Under the pieces are notes generated by a model. The model searched no databases. It was not told the DNA's origin and was given only the letters and a program-made list of their open reading frames with translations. A stretch of 64,000 nucleotides of DNA. Origin: Luzula sylvatica (Eukaryota > Streptophyta > Magnoliopsida > Poales > Juncaceae). The stretch lies in contig CAMPEJ010000017.1 of the NCBI GenBank assembly GCA_946800325.1, positions 124,001 to 188,000 on the forward strand, written 5' to 3'. Position 1 is the first letter of the stretch. Each line of letters opens with the position of its first letter. This document shows positions 1 through 12,576 of this stretch, one piece after another. Position numbers and translations under genes: made by a program.

Positions 1-3000
1 GGTGAAATGTAATGTGGTAAAAGATACGATTCAAATGATCTCAAAATACGTTATTTGAACTCCCCAAAGCATAAACAAATTGTTTTGAATCGAAAAACAA
101 ACTTTCTTAGTGTTTGTAAATTTTGGTAAAATGTTATGTGGTAAAAGATACGATTCAAATGATCTCAAAATACGTTATTTGAACTCCCCAGAACATAAAC
201 AGATTGTTTTGAATCGAAAAACAAACTTTCTTAGTGTTTGTAAATTTTTGTGAAATGTTATGTGGTAAAAGATACGATTCCAATGATCTCAAAATACGTT
301 ATTTGAACTCCCCAAAGCATAAACAGATTGTTTTGAATCGAAAAACAAACTTTCTTAGTGTTTGTAAATTTTGGTGAAATGTTATGTGATAAAAGATACG
401 ATTCAAATGATCTCAAAATACGTTATTTGAACTCCCCAAAGCATAAACAGATTGTTTTGAATCGAAAAACAAACTTTCTTAGTGTTTGTAAATTTTGGTG
501 AAATGTAATGTGGTAAAAGATACGATTCAAATGATCTCAAAATACGTTATTTGAACTCCCCAAAGCATAAACAAATTGTTTTGAATCGAAAAACAAACTT
601 TCTTAGTGTTTGTAAATTTTTGTGAAATGTTATGTGGTAAAAGATACGATTCCAATGATCTCAAAATACGTTATTTGATCTCCCCAAAGCATAAACAGAT
701 TGTTTTGAATCGAAAAACAAACTTTCTTAGTGTTTGTAAATTTTGGTGAAATGTTATGTGGTAAAAGATACGATTCAAATGATCTCAAAATACGTTATTT
801 GATCTCCCCAAAGCATAAACAGATTGTTTGGAATCGAAAAACAAACTTTCTTAGTGTTTGTAAATTTTGGTGAAATGTTATGTGGTAAAAGATACGATTC
901 AAATGATCTCAAAATACGTTATTTGAACTCCCCAAAGCATAAACAGATTGTTTTGAATCGAAAAACAAACTTTCTTAGTGTTTGTAAATTTTGGTGAAAT
1001 GTTATGTAGTAAAAGATACGATTCCAATGATCTCAAAATACGTTATTTGAACTCCCCAAAGCATAAACAGATTGTTTTGAATCGAAAAACAAACTTTCTT
1101 AGTGTTTGTAAATTTTGGTGAAATGTAATGTGGTAAAAGATACGATTCAAATGATCTCAAAATACGTTATTTGAACTCCCCAAAGCATAAACAAATTGTT
1201 TTGAATCGAAAAACAAACTTTCTTAGTGTTTGTAAATTTTGGTAAAATGTTATGTGGTAAAAGATACGATTCAAATGATCTCAAAATACGTTATTTGAAC
1301 TCCCCAGAACATAAACAGATTGTTTTGAATCGAAAAACAAACTTTCTTAGTGTTTGTAAATTTTTGTGAAATGTTATGTGGTAAAAGATACGATTCCAAT
1401 GATCTCAAAATACGTTATTTGAACTCCCCAAAGCATAAACAGATTGTTTTGAATCGAAAAACAAACTTTCTTAGTGTTTGTAAATTTTGGTGAAATGTTA
1501 TGTGGTAAAAGATACGATTCAAATGATCTCAAAATACGTTATTTGAACTCCCCAAAGCATAAACAGATTGTTTTGAATCGAAAAACAAACTTTCTTAGTG
1601 TTTGTAAATTTTGGTGAAATGTTATGTAGTAAAAGATACGATTCCAATGATCTCAAAATACGTTATTTGAACTCCCCAAAGCATAAACAGATTGTTTTGA
1701 ATCGAAAAACAAACTTTCTTAGTGTTTGTAAATTTTGGTGAAATGTTATGTGGTAAAAGATACGATTCCAATGATCTCAAAATACGTTATTTGAACTCCC
1801 CAAAGCATAAACAAATTGTTTTGAATCGAAAAACAAACTTTCTTAGTGTTTGTAAATTTTGGTGAAATGTTATGTGGTAAAAGATACGATTCAAATGATC
1901 TCAAAATACGTTATTTGATCTCCCCAAAGCATAAACAGATTGTTTTGAATCGAAAAACAAACTTTCTTAGTGTTTGTAAATTTTGGTGAAATGTTATGTG
2001 GTAAAAGATACGATTCAAATGATCTCAAAATACGTTATTTGAACTCCCCAAAGCATAAACAGATTGTTTTGAATCGAAAAACAAACTTTCTTAGTGTTTG
2101 TAAATTTTGGTGAAATGTTATGTAGTAAAAGATACGATTCCAATGATCTCAAAATACGTTATTTGAACTCCCCAAAGCATAAACAGATTGTTTTGAATCG
2201 AAAAACAAACTTTCTTAGTGTTTGTAAATTTTGGTGAAATGTTATGTAGTAAAAGATACGATTCCAATGATCTCAAAATACGTTATTTGAACTACCCAAA
2301 GCATAAACAGATTGTTTTGAATCGAAAAACAAACTTTCTTAGTGTTTGTAAATTTTGGTGAAATGTAATGTGGTAAAAGATACGATTCAAATGATCTCAA
2401 AATACGTTATTTGAACTCCCCAAAGCATAAACAAATTGTTTTGAATCGAAAAACAAACTTTCTTAGTGTTTGTAAATTTTGGTAAAATGTTATGTGGTAA
2501 AAGATACGATTCAAATGATCTCAAAATACGTTATTTGAACTCCCCAGAACATAAACAGATTGTTTTGAATCGAAAAACAAACTTTCTTAGTGTTTGTAAA
2601 TTTTTGTGAAATGTTATGTGGTAAAAGATACGATTCCAATGATCTCAAAATACGTTATTTGAACTCCCCAAAGCATAAACAGATTGTTTTGAATCGAAAA
2701 ACAAACTTTCTTAGTGTTTGTAAATTTTGGTGAAATGTTATGTGGTAAAAGATACGATTCAAATGATCTCAAAATACGTTATTTGAACTCCCCAAAGCAT
2801 AAACAGATTGTTTTGAATCGAAAAACAAACTTTCTTAGTGTTTGTAAATTTTGGTGAAATGTTATGTAGTAAAAGATACGATTCCAATGATCTCAAAATA
2901 CGTTATTTGAACTCCCCAAAGCATAAACAGATTGTTTTGAATCGAAAAACAAACTTTCTTAGTGTTTGTAAATTTTGGTGAAATGTAATGTGGTAAAAGA

Positions 3001-3100
3001 TACGATTCAAATGATCTCAAAATACGTTATTTGAACTCCCCAAAGCATAAACAAATTGTTTTGAATCGAAAAACAAACTTTCTTAGTGTTTGTAAATTTT
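1..3100 (-). repeat. Left-arm higher-order repeat of about five units (620 bp)
   Basis: Units carrying gtaatg plus acaaattg start at 1, 497, 1117, 2357 and 2977, which are 4, 5, 10 and 5 units apart. At 1, 1117 and 2357 the next two units are also shared in order: one with ggtaaaatg and ccagaac (125, 1241, 2481), then one with tttttgtg and tccaat (249, 1365, 2605). Units with tgtagt and tccaat close several blocks (993, 1613, 2109, 2233, 2853). The pattern is a degenerate five-unit block, in places doubled to nine or ten, rather than a strict period. Confidence 0.75.
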
Positions 3101-3283
3101 GGTGAAATGTTATGTGGTAAAAGATACGATTCGAATGATCTAAAAATATGTTATTTGAACTCCCCAAAGCATGGACAAAGTGTTTTGAATCGAAAAACAA
3201 ACTTTCTTAGTGTTTGTAAATTTTGGTGAAATGTTATGTAGTAAAACATACGATTCAAATGATCTCAAAATACGTTATTTGAA
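1..3283 (-). repeat. 124-bp satellite array, left arm (minus orientation)
   Basis: Tandem head-to-tail copies of a 124-bp unit. Unit starts, taken at the motif ggtgaaatgt, fall at 1, 125, 249, 373, 497 and so on every 124 bp to 3225, with no indel seen, giving about 26.5 copies. The strand label is arbitrary: these units are the reverse complement of those filling the rest of the window. Variants include gtaatg versus gttatg, tcaaat versus tccaat, ccagaac versus caaagc, and tgtagt versus tgtggt. There is no gene in this stretch. The unit length is 1 modulo 3, so any reading frame shifts at each unit and soon meets a stop. Likely centromeric or pericentromeric satellite; family not recognised. 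The array runs off the left edge of the window. Confidence 0.97.
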
Positions 3284-3289
3284 TCGTAT
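3248..3289. other. Head-to-head inversion junction of the two arms
   Basis: Perfect 13-bp arms (3248-3260 and 3277-3289, core tacgattcaaat / atttgaatcgta) flank a 16-bp spacer at 3261-3276. Left-arm sequence is recognisable through atttgaa at 3277-3283, and right-arm sequence from the same seven bases, so the breakpoint lies inside a 7-bp shared motif. Outward the symmetry continues unit for unit with scattered mismatches, the first at 3247/3290 and 3240/3297, because both arms are the same satellite in register. The spacer is exactly the loop of the small inverted repeat found in every unit. It could be a real inversion or fold-back event, or an assembly join inside a repeat. Confidence 0.93.
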
Positions 3290-3749
3290 CTTTTACCACA
3301 TAACATTTCACCAAAATTTACAAACACTAAGAAAGTTTGTTTTTCGATTCAAAACAATCTGTTTATGCTTTGGGGAGTTGAAATAATGTATTTTGAGATC
3401 ATTTGAATCGTATCTTTTACCACATAACATTTTACCAAAATTTACAAACACTAAGAAAGTTTGTTTTTCGATTCAAAACAATTTGTTTATGCTTTGGGGA
3501 GTTCAAATAACGTATTTTGAGATCATTTGAATCGTATCTTTTACCACATAACATTTCACCAAAATTTACAAACACTAAGAAAGTTTGTTTTTCGATTCAA
3601 AACAATTTGTTTATGCTTTGGGGAGTTCAAATAACGTATTTTGAGATCATTTGAATCGTATCTTTTACCACATAACATTTCACCAAAATTTACAAACACT
3701 AAGAAAGTTTGTTTTTCGATTCAAAACAATCTGTTTATGCTTTGGGGAG

Positions 3750-3779
3750 TTCAAATAACGTATTTTGAGATCATTTGAA
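3750..3779. repeat. Intra-unit inverted repeat ttcaaat / atttgaa (example unit)
   Basis: Arms at 3750-3756 and 3773-3779 enclose a 16-bp spacer (aacgtattttgagatc). The same 7-bp dyad exists in every consensus unit. The variant cattcgaa, frequent with aacatattt, puts one mismatch in the stem. This dyad is the position at which the array reverses orientation at 3277-3283. Confidence 0.85.
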
Positions 3780-3832
3780 TCGTATCTTTTACCACATAAC
3801 ATTTTACCAAAATTTACAAACACTAAGAAAGT

Positions 3833-3853
3833 TTGTTTTTCGATTCAAAACAA
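3833..3853. repeat. Intra-unit dyad ttgtttt / aaaacaa around tcgattc (example unit)
   Basis: Arms at 3833-3839 and 3847-3853 flank a 7-bp centre, tcgattc, holding one of the unit's three CpG sites. It lies in the most conserved part of the unit. The centre changes to tcgaatc in one unit family (for example 31861), and the left arm is lost in the tttaatttt family. A protein-binding or hairpin role is only inference. Confidence 0.75.
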
Positions 3854-5389
3854 TCTGTTTATGCTTTGGGGAGTTCAAATAGCGTATTTTGAAATCATTT
3901 GAATCGTATCTTTTACCACATAACATTTTACCAAAATTTACAAACACTAAGAAAGTTTGTTTTTCGATTGAAAACAATTTGTTTATGCTTTGGGGAGTTC
4001 AAATAACGTATTTTGAGATCATTTGAATCGTATCTTTTTCCATATAACATTTCACCAAAATTTACAAACACTAAGACAGTTTGTTTTTCGATTCAAAACA
4101 ATCTGTTTATGCTTTGGGGAGTTCAAATAACGTATTTTGAGATCATTTGAATCGTATCTTTTACCACATAACATTTCACCAAAATTTACAAACACTAAGA
4201 AAGTTTGTTTTTCGATTCAAAACAGTCTGTTTATGCTTTGGGGAGTACAAATAACTTATTTTGAGATCATTTGAATCCTATCATTTACCACATAACATTT
4301 CACCAAAATTTACAAACACTAAGAAAGTTTGATTTTCGATTCAAAACATTCTGTTTATGCTTTGGGGAGTTCAAATAACGTATTTTGAGATCATTTGAAT
4401 CGTATCTTTTACCACATAACATTTTACCAAAATTTACAAACAATAAGAATGTTTGTTTTTCGATTCAAAACAATCTGTTTATGCTTTGGGGAGTTCAAAT
4501 AACGTATTTTGAGATCATTTGAATCGTATCTTTTACCACATAACATTTCACCAAAATTTACAAACACTTAGAAAGTTTGTTTTTCGATTCAAAACAATCT
4601 CTTTATGCTTTGGGGAGTTCAAATAACGTATTTTGAGATCATTTGAATCGTATCTTTTTCCATATAACATTTCACCAAAATTTACAAACACTAAGACAGT
4701 TTGTTTTTCGATTCAAAACAATCTGTTTATGCTTTGGGGAGTTCAAATAACGTATTTTGAGATCATTTGAATCGTATCTTTTACGACATAACATTTCACC
4801 AAAATTTACAAACACTAAGAAAGTTTGTTTTTCGATTCAAAACAATCCGTTTATGCTTTGGGGAGTTCAAATAACGTATTTTGAGATCATTTGAATCGTA
4901 TCTTTTTCCATATAACATTTCACCAAAATTTACAAACACTAAGACAGTTTGTTTTTCGATTCAAAACAATCTGTTTATGCTTTGGGGAGTTCAAATAACG
5001 TATTTTGAGATCATTTGAATCGTATCTTTTACTACATAACATTTCACCAAAATTTACAAACACTAAGAAAGTTTGTTTTTCGATTCAAAACAATCTGTTT
5101 ATGCTTTGGGGAGTTCAAATAACGTATTTTGAGATCATTTGAATCGTATCTTTTACCACATAACATTTTACCAAAATTTACAAACACTAAGAAAGTTTGT
5201 TTTTCGATTCAAAACAATCTGTTTATGCTTTGGGGAGTTCAAATGACGTATTTTGAGATCATTTGAATCGTATCTTTTACGACATAACATTTCACTAAAA
5301 TTTACAAACACTAAGAAAGTTTGTTTTTCGATTCAAAACAATCTGTTTATGCTTTGGGGAGTTCAAATAACGTATTTTGAGATCATTTG

Positions 5390-8300
5390 AATCGTATCTT
5401 TTACCACATAACATTTCACCAAAATTTTCAAACACTAAGAAAGTTTGTTTTTCGATTCAAAACAATCTGTTTATGCTTTGGGGAGTTCAAATGACGTATT
5501 TTGAGATCATTTGAATCGTATCTTTTATTACATAACATTTCACCAAAATTTACAAACACTAAGAAAGTTTGTTTTTCGATTTCAAACAATCTGTTTATGC
5601 TTTGGGGAGTTCAAATAACGTATTTTGAGATCATTTGAATCGTATCTTTTACCACATAACATTTCACCAAAATTTACAAACACTAAGAAAGTTTGTTTTT
5701 CGATTCAAAACAATCTGTTTATGCATTGGGGAGTTCAAATAACGTATTTTGAGATCATTTGGATCGTATCTTCTACCACATAACATTTCACCAAAATTTA
5801 CAAACACTAAGAAAGTTTGTTTTTCGATTCAAAACAATCTGTTTATGCTTTGGGGAGTTGAAATAATGTATTTTGAGATCATTTGAATCGTATCTTTTAC
5901 CACATAACATTTTACCAAAATTTACAAACACTAAGAAAGTTTGTTTTTCGATTCGAAACAATTTGTTTATGCTTTGGGGAGTTCAAATAACGTATTTTGA
6001 GATCATTTGAATCGTATCTTTTACCACATAACATTTCACCAAAATTTACAAACACTAAGAAAGTTTGTTTTTCGATTCAAAACAATTTGTTTATGCTTTG
6101 GGGAGTTCAAATAACGTATTTTGAGATCATTTGAATCGTATCTTTTACCACATAACATTTCACCAAAATTTACAAACACTAAGAAAGTTTGTTTTTCGAT
6201 TCAAAACAATCTGTTTATGCTTTGGGGAGTTCAAATAACGTATTTTGAGATCATTTGAATCGTATCTTTTACCACATAACATTTCACCCAAATTTACAAA
6301 CACTAAGAAAGTTTGTTTTTCGATTCAAAACAATCTGTTTATGCTTTGGGGAGTTCAAATAACGTATTTTGAGATCATTTGAATCGTATCTTTTACCACA
6401 TAACATTTTACCAAAATTTACAAACACTGAGAAAGTTTGTTTTTCGATTCAAAACAATTTGTTTATGCTTTGGGGAGTTCAAATAACGTATTTTGACATC
6501 ATTTGAATTGTATCTTGTACCACATAACATTTCACCAAAATTTACAAACACTAAGAAAGTTTGTTTTTCGATTCAAAACAATTTGTTTATGCTTTGGGGA
6601 GTTCAAATAACGTATTTTGAGATCATTTGAATCGTATCTTTTTCCATATAACATTTCACCAAAATTTACATACACTAAGACAGTTTGTTTTTCGATTCAA
6701 AACAATCTGTTTTTGCTTTGGGGAGTTCAAATAACGTATTTTGAGATCATTTGAATCGTATCTTTTACCACATAACATTTTACCAAAATTTACAAACACT
6801 AAGAAAGTTTGTTTTTCGATTCAAAACAATCTGTTTATGCTTTGGGGAGATCAAATAACGTATTTTGAGATCATTTGAATCGTATCTTTTACCACATAAC
6901 ATTTTACCAAAATTTACAAACACTAAGAAAGTTTGTTTTTCGATTCAAAACAATCTGTTTATGCTTTGGGGAGTTCAAATGACGTATTTTGAGATCATTT
7001 GAATCGTATCTTTTACGACATAACATTTCACTAAAATTTACAAACACTAAGAAAGTTTGTTTTTCGATTCAAAACAATTTGTTTATGCTTTGGGGAGTTC
7101 AAATAACGTATTTTGAGATCATTCGACTCGTATCTTTTACCACATAACATTTCACCAAAATTTTCAAACACTAAGAAAGTTTGTTTTTCGATTCAAAACA
7201 ATCTGTTTATGCTTTGGGGAGTTCAAATGACGTATTTTGAGATCATTTGAATCGTATCTTTTATTACATAACATTTCACCAAAATTTACAAACACTAAGA
7301 AAGTTTGTTTTTCGATTTAAAACAATCTGTTTCTGCTTTGGGGAGTTCAAATAACGTATTTTGAGATCATTTGAATCGTATCTTTTACCACATAACATTT
7401 CACCAAAATTTACAAACACTAAGAAAGTTTGTTTTTCGATTCAAAACAATCTGTTTATGCTTTGGGGAGTTCAAATAACGTATTTTGAGATCATTTGAGT
7501 CGTATCTTTTACCACATAACATTTCACCAAAATTTACAAACACTAAGAAATTTTGTTTTTCGATTCAAAATAATCTGTTTATGCTTTGGGGAGTTCAAAT
7601 AACGTATTTTGAGATCATTTGAATCGTATCTTTTACCACATAACATTTCACCAAAATTTACAAACACTAAGAAAGTTTGTTTTTCGATTCAAAACAATCT
7701 GTTTTTGCTTTGGGGAGTTCAAATAACGTATTTTGAGATCATTTGAATCCTATCTTTTACCACATAACATTTCACCAAAATTTACAAACACTAAGAAAGT
7801 TTGATTTTCGATTCAAAACAATCTATTTATGCTTTGGGGAGTTCAAATAACGTATTTTGAGATCATTGGAATCGTATCTTTTACTACATAACATTTCACC
7901 AAAATTTACAAACACTAAGAAAGTTTGTTTTTCGATTCAAAACAATCTGTTTATGCTTTGGGGAGTTCAAATAACGTATTTTGAGATCATTTGAATCGTA
8001 TCTTTTACCACATAACATTTCACCAAAATTTACAAACACTAAGAAAGTTTGTTTTTCGATTCAAAACAATCTGTTTCTGCTTTGGGGAGTTCAAATAATG
8101 TATTTTGAGATCATTTGAATCGTATCTTTTACCACATAACATTTCACCAAAATTTACAAACACTAAGAAAGTTTGTTTTTCGATTCAAAACAATCTGTTT
8201 ATGCTTTGGGGATTCCAAATAACGTATTTTGAGATCATTTGAATCGTATCTTTTACTACATAACATTTCACCAAAATTTACAAACACTAAGAAAGTTTGT

Positions 8301-11300
8301 TTTTCGATTCAAAACAATCTATTTCTGCTTTGGGGATTTCAAATAACGTATTTTGAGATCATTTGAATCGTATCTTTTACTACATAACATTTCACCAAAA
8401 TTTACAAACACTAAGAAAGTTTAATTTTCGATTCAAAACAATCTGTTTATGCTTTGGGGAGTTCAAATAACGTATTTTGAGATCATTTGAATCGTATCTT
8501 TTACTACATAACATTTCACCAAAATTTACAAACACTAAGAAAGTTTGTTTTTCGAATCAAAACAATTTGTTTATGCTTTGGGGAGTTCAAATAACATATT
8601 TGTAGATCATTCGAATCGTATCTTTTACCACATAACATTTCACCAAAATTTACAAACACTAAGAAAGTTTGTTTTTCGATTCAAAACAATCTGTTTGAGC
8701 TTTGGGGAGTTCAAATAACGTATTTTGAGATCATTTGAACCGTATCTTTTACTACATAACATTTCACCAAAATTTACAAACACTAAGAAAGTTTGTTTTT
8801 CGATTCAAAACAATCTGTTTCTGCTTTGGGGAGTTCAAATAATGTATTTTGAGATCATTTGAATCGTATCTTTTACCACATAACATTTCACCAAAATTTA
8901 CAAACACTAAGAAAGTTTGTTTTTCGATTCAAAACAATCTGTTTATGCTTTGGGGAGTTCAAATAACGTATTTTGAGATCATTTGAATCGTATCTTTTAC
9001 CACATAACATTTCACCAAAATTTTCAAACACTAAGAAAGTTTGTTTTTCGATTCAAAACAATCTGTTTATGCTTTGGGGAGTTCAAATGACGTATTTTGA
9101 GATCATTTGAATCGTATCTTTTATTACATAACATTTCACCAAAATTTACAAACACTAAGAAAGTTTGTTTTTCGATTTCAAACAATCTGTTTATGCTTTG
9201 GGGAGTTCAAATAACGTATTTTGAGATCATTTGAATATTATCTTTTACCACATAACATTTCACCAAAATTTACAAACACTAAGAAAGTTTGTTTTTCGAT
9301 TCAAAACAATCTGTTTATGCATTGGGGAGTTCAAATAACGTATTTTGAGATCATTTGGATCGTATCTTCTACCACATAACATTTCACCAAAATTTACAAA
9401 CACTAAGAAAGTTTGTTTTTCGATTCAAAACAATCTGTTTATGCTTTGGGGAGTTGAAATAATGTATTTTGAGATCATTTGAATCGTATCTTTTACCACA
9501 TAACATTTTACCAAAATTTACAAACACTAAGAAAGTTTGTTTTTCGATTCGAAACAATTTGTTTATGCTTTGGGGAGTTCAAATAACGTATTTTGAGATC
9601 ATTTGAATCGTATCTTTTACCACATAACATTTCACCAAAATTTACAAACACTAAGAAAGTTTGTTTTTCGATTCAAAACAATTTGTTTATGCTTTGGGGA
9701 GTTCAAATAACGTATTTTGAGATCATTTGAATCGTATCTTTTACCACATAACATTTCACCAAAATATACAAACACTAAGAAAGTTTGTTTTTCGATTCAA
9801 AACAATCTGTTTATGCTTTGGGGAGTTCAAATAACGTATTTTGAGATCATTTGAATCGTATCTTTTACCACATAACATTTCACCCAAATTTACAAACACT
9901 AAGAAAGTTTGTTTTTCGATTCAAAACAATCTGTTTATGCTTTGGGGAGTTCAAATAACGTATTTTGAGATCATTTGAATCGTATCTTTTACCACATAAC
10001 ATTTTACCAAAATTTACAAACACTGAGAAAGTTTGTTTTTCGATTCAAAACAATTTGTTTATGCTTTGGGGAGTTCAAATAACGTATTTTGACATCATTT
10101 GAATTGTATCTTGTACCACATAACATTTCACCAAAATTTACAAACACTAAGAAAGTTTGTTTTTCGATTCAAAACAATTTGTTTATGCTTTGGGGAGTTC
10201 AAATAACGTATTTTGAGATCATTTGAATCGTATCTTTTTCCATATAACATTTCACCAAAATTTACATACACTAAGACAGTTTGTTTTTCGATTCAAAACA
10301 ATCTGTTTTTGCTTTGGGGAGTTCAAATAACGTATTTTGAGATCATTTGAATCGTATCTTTTACCACATAACATTTTACCAAAATTTACAAACACTAAGA
10401 AAGTTTGTTTTTCGATTCAAAACAATCTGTTTATGCTTTGGGGAGATCAAATAACGTATTTTGAGATCATTTGAATCGTATCTTTTACCACATAACATTT
10501 TACCAAAATTTACAAACACTAAGAAAGTTTGTTTTTCGATTCAAAACAATCTGTTTATGCTTTGGGGAGTTCAAATGACGTATTTTGAGATCATTTGAAT
10601 CGTATCTTTTACGACATAACATTTCACTAAAATTTACAAACACTAAGAAAGTTTGTTTTTCGATTCAAAACAATTTGTTTATGCTTTGGGGAGTTCAAAT
10701 AACGTATTTTGAGATCATTCGACTCGTATCTTTTACCACATAACATTTCACCAAAATTTTCAAACACTAAGAAAGTTTGTTTTTCGATTCAAAACAATCT
10801 GTTTATGCTTTGGGGAGTTCAAATGACGTATTTTGAGATCATTTGAATCGTATCTTTTATTACATAACATTTCACCAAAATTTACAAACACTAAGAAAGT
10901 TTGTTTTTCGATTTAAAACAATCTGTTTCTGCTTTGGGGAGTTCAAATAACGTATTTTGAGATCATTTGAATCGTATCTTTTACCACATAACATTTCACC
11001 AAAATTTACAAACACTAAGAAAGTTTGTTTTTCGATTCAAAACAATCTGTTTATGCTTTGGGGAGTTCAAATAACGTATTTTGAGATCATTTGAGTCGTA
11101 TCTTTTACCACATAACATTTCACCAAAATTTACAAACACTAAGAAATTTTGTTTTTCGATTCAAAATAATCTGTTTATGCTTTGGGGAGTTCAAATAACG
11201 TATTTTGAGATCATTTGAATCGTATCTTTTACCACATAACATTTCACCAAAATTTACAAACACTAAGAAAGTTTGTTTTTCGATTCAAAACAATCTGTTT

Positions 11301-12575
11301 TTGCTTTGGGGAGTTCAAATAACGTATTTTGAGATCATTTGAATCCTATCTTTTACCACATAACATTTCACCAAAATTTACAAACACTAAGAAAGTTTGA
11401 TTTTCGATTCAAAACAATCTATTTATGCTTTGGGGAGTTCAAATAACGTATTTTGAGATCATTGGAATCGTATCTTTTACTACATAACATTTCACCAAAA
11501 TTTACAAACACTAAGAAAGTTTGTTTTTCGATTCAAAACAATCTGTTTATGCTTTGGGGAGTTCAAATAACGTATTTTGAGATCATTTGAATCGTATCTT
11601 TTACCACATAACATTTCACCAAAATTTACAAACACTAAGAAAGTTTGTTTTTCGATTCAAAACAATCTGTTTCTGCTTTGGGGAGTTCAAATAATGTATT
11701 TTGAGATCATTTGAATCGTATCTTTTACCACATAACATTTCACCAAAATTTACAAACACTAAGAAAGTTTGTTTTTCGATTCAAAACAATCTGTTTATGC
11801 TTTGGGGATTCCAAATAACGTATTTTGAGATCATTTGAATCGTATCTTTTACTACATAACATTTCACCAAAATTTACAAACACTAAGAAAGTTTGTTTTT
11901 CGATTCAAAACAATCTATTTCTGCTTTGGGGATTTCAAATAACGTATTTTGAGATCATTTGAATCGTATCTTTTACCACATAACATTTCACCAAAATTTA
12001 CAAACACTAAGAAAGTTTAATTTTCGATTCAAAACAATCTGTTTATGCTTTGGGGAGTTCAAATAACGTATTTTGAGATCATTTGAATCGTATCTTTTAC
12101 TACATAACATTTCACCAAAATTTACAAACACTAAGAAAGTTTGTTTTTCGAATCAAAACAATTTGTTTATGCTTTGGGGAGTTCAAATAACATATTTGTA
12201 GATCATTCGAATCGTATCTTTTACCACATAACATTTCACCAAAATTTACAAACACTAAGAAAGTTTGTTTTTCGATTCAAAACAATCTGTTTGTGCTTTG
12301 GGGAGTTCAAATAACGTATTTTGAGATCATTTGAACCGTATCTTTTACTACATAACATTTCACCAAAATTTACAAACACTAAGAAAGTTTGTTTTTCGAT
12401 TCAAAACAATCTGTTTCTGCTTTGGGGAGTTCAAATAATGTATTTTGAGATCATTTGAATCGTATCTTTTACCACATAACATTTCACCAAAATTTACAAA
12501 CACTAAGAAAGTTTGTTTTTCGATTCAAAACAATCTGTTTATGCTTTGGGGAGTTCAAATAACGTATTTTGAGAT
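5390..12575 (+). repeat. Tandem duplication of a 29-unit block (3596 bp)
   Basis: The first copy is about 5390-8985 and the second about 8986-12575. Paired rare markers lie exactly 3596 bp apart: gagttgaaataatg at 5855 and 9451, ggatcgtatcttctacc near 5761 and 9357, gaattgtatcttgtacc near 6505 and 10101, attcgactcg near 7123 and 10719, and gaaccgtatc near 8737 and 12333. I noticed only about four differences, for example ttgagc versus ttgtgc at 8696/12292, a changed gaatatta at 9233-9240, aaatatac near 9764, and actac versus accac near 8380/11976. That near-identity implies a recent duplication. No gene is present. Confidence 0.88.
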
Positions 12576-12576
12576 C

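Larger units (their letters stand above)
3284..5390 (+). repeat. Less homogeneous satellite units next to the junction
   Basis: About 17 units with many single-copy substitutions, such as agttgaaataatg at 3377-3389, tagcg near 3880, and gaatcctatcattt near 4274. The recurring type with tctttttccat and ctaagacag occurs at about 4031, 4651 and 4899, that is 5 and then 2 units apart, hinting at a local 620-bp repeat. Apart from that small pattern I see no clean higher-order block here. The stretch contains no gene. Confidence 0.7.

Noticed and set aside
3716..3839. Telomere-like or CENP-B box motif in the unit
   Set aside because: No tandem telomeric hexamer or heptamer is present. The nearest G-rich stretch, tttggggag, occurs once per unit and does not match the CENP-B box pattern.
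3277..6536. Terminal inverted repeat of a transposon at the orientation switch
   Set aside because: Both sides are ordinary satellite units in register, with no internal unique sequence, no transposase and no target-site duplication.
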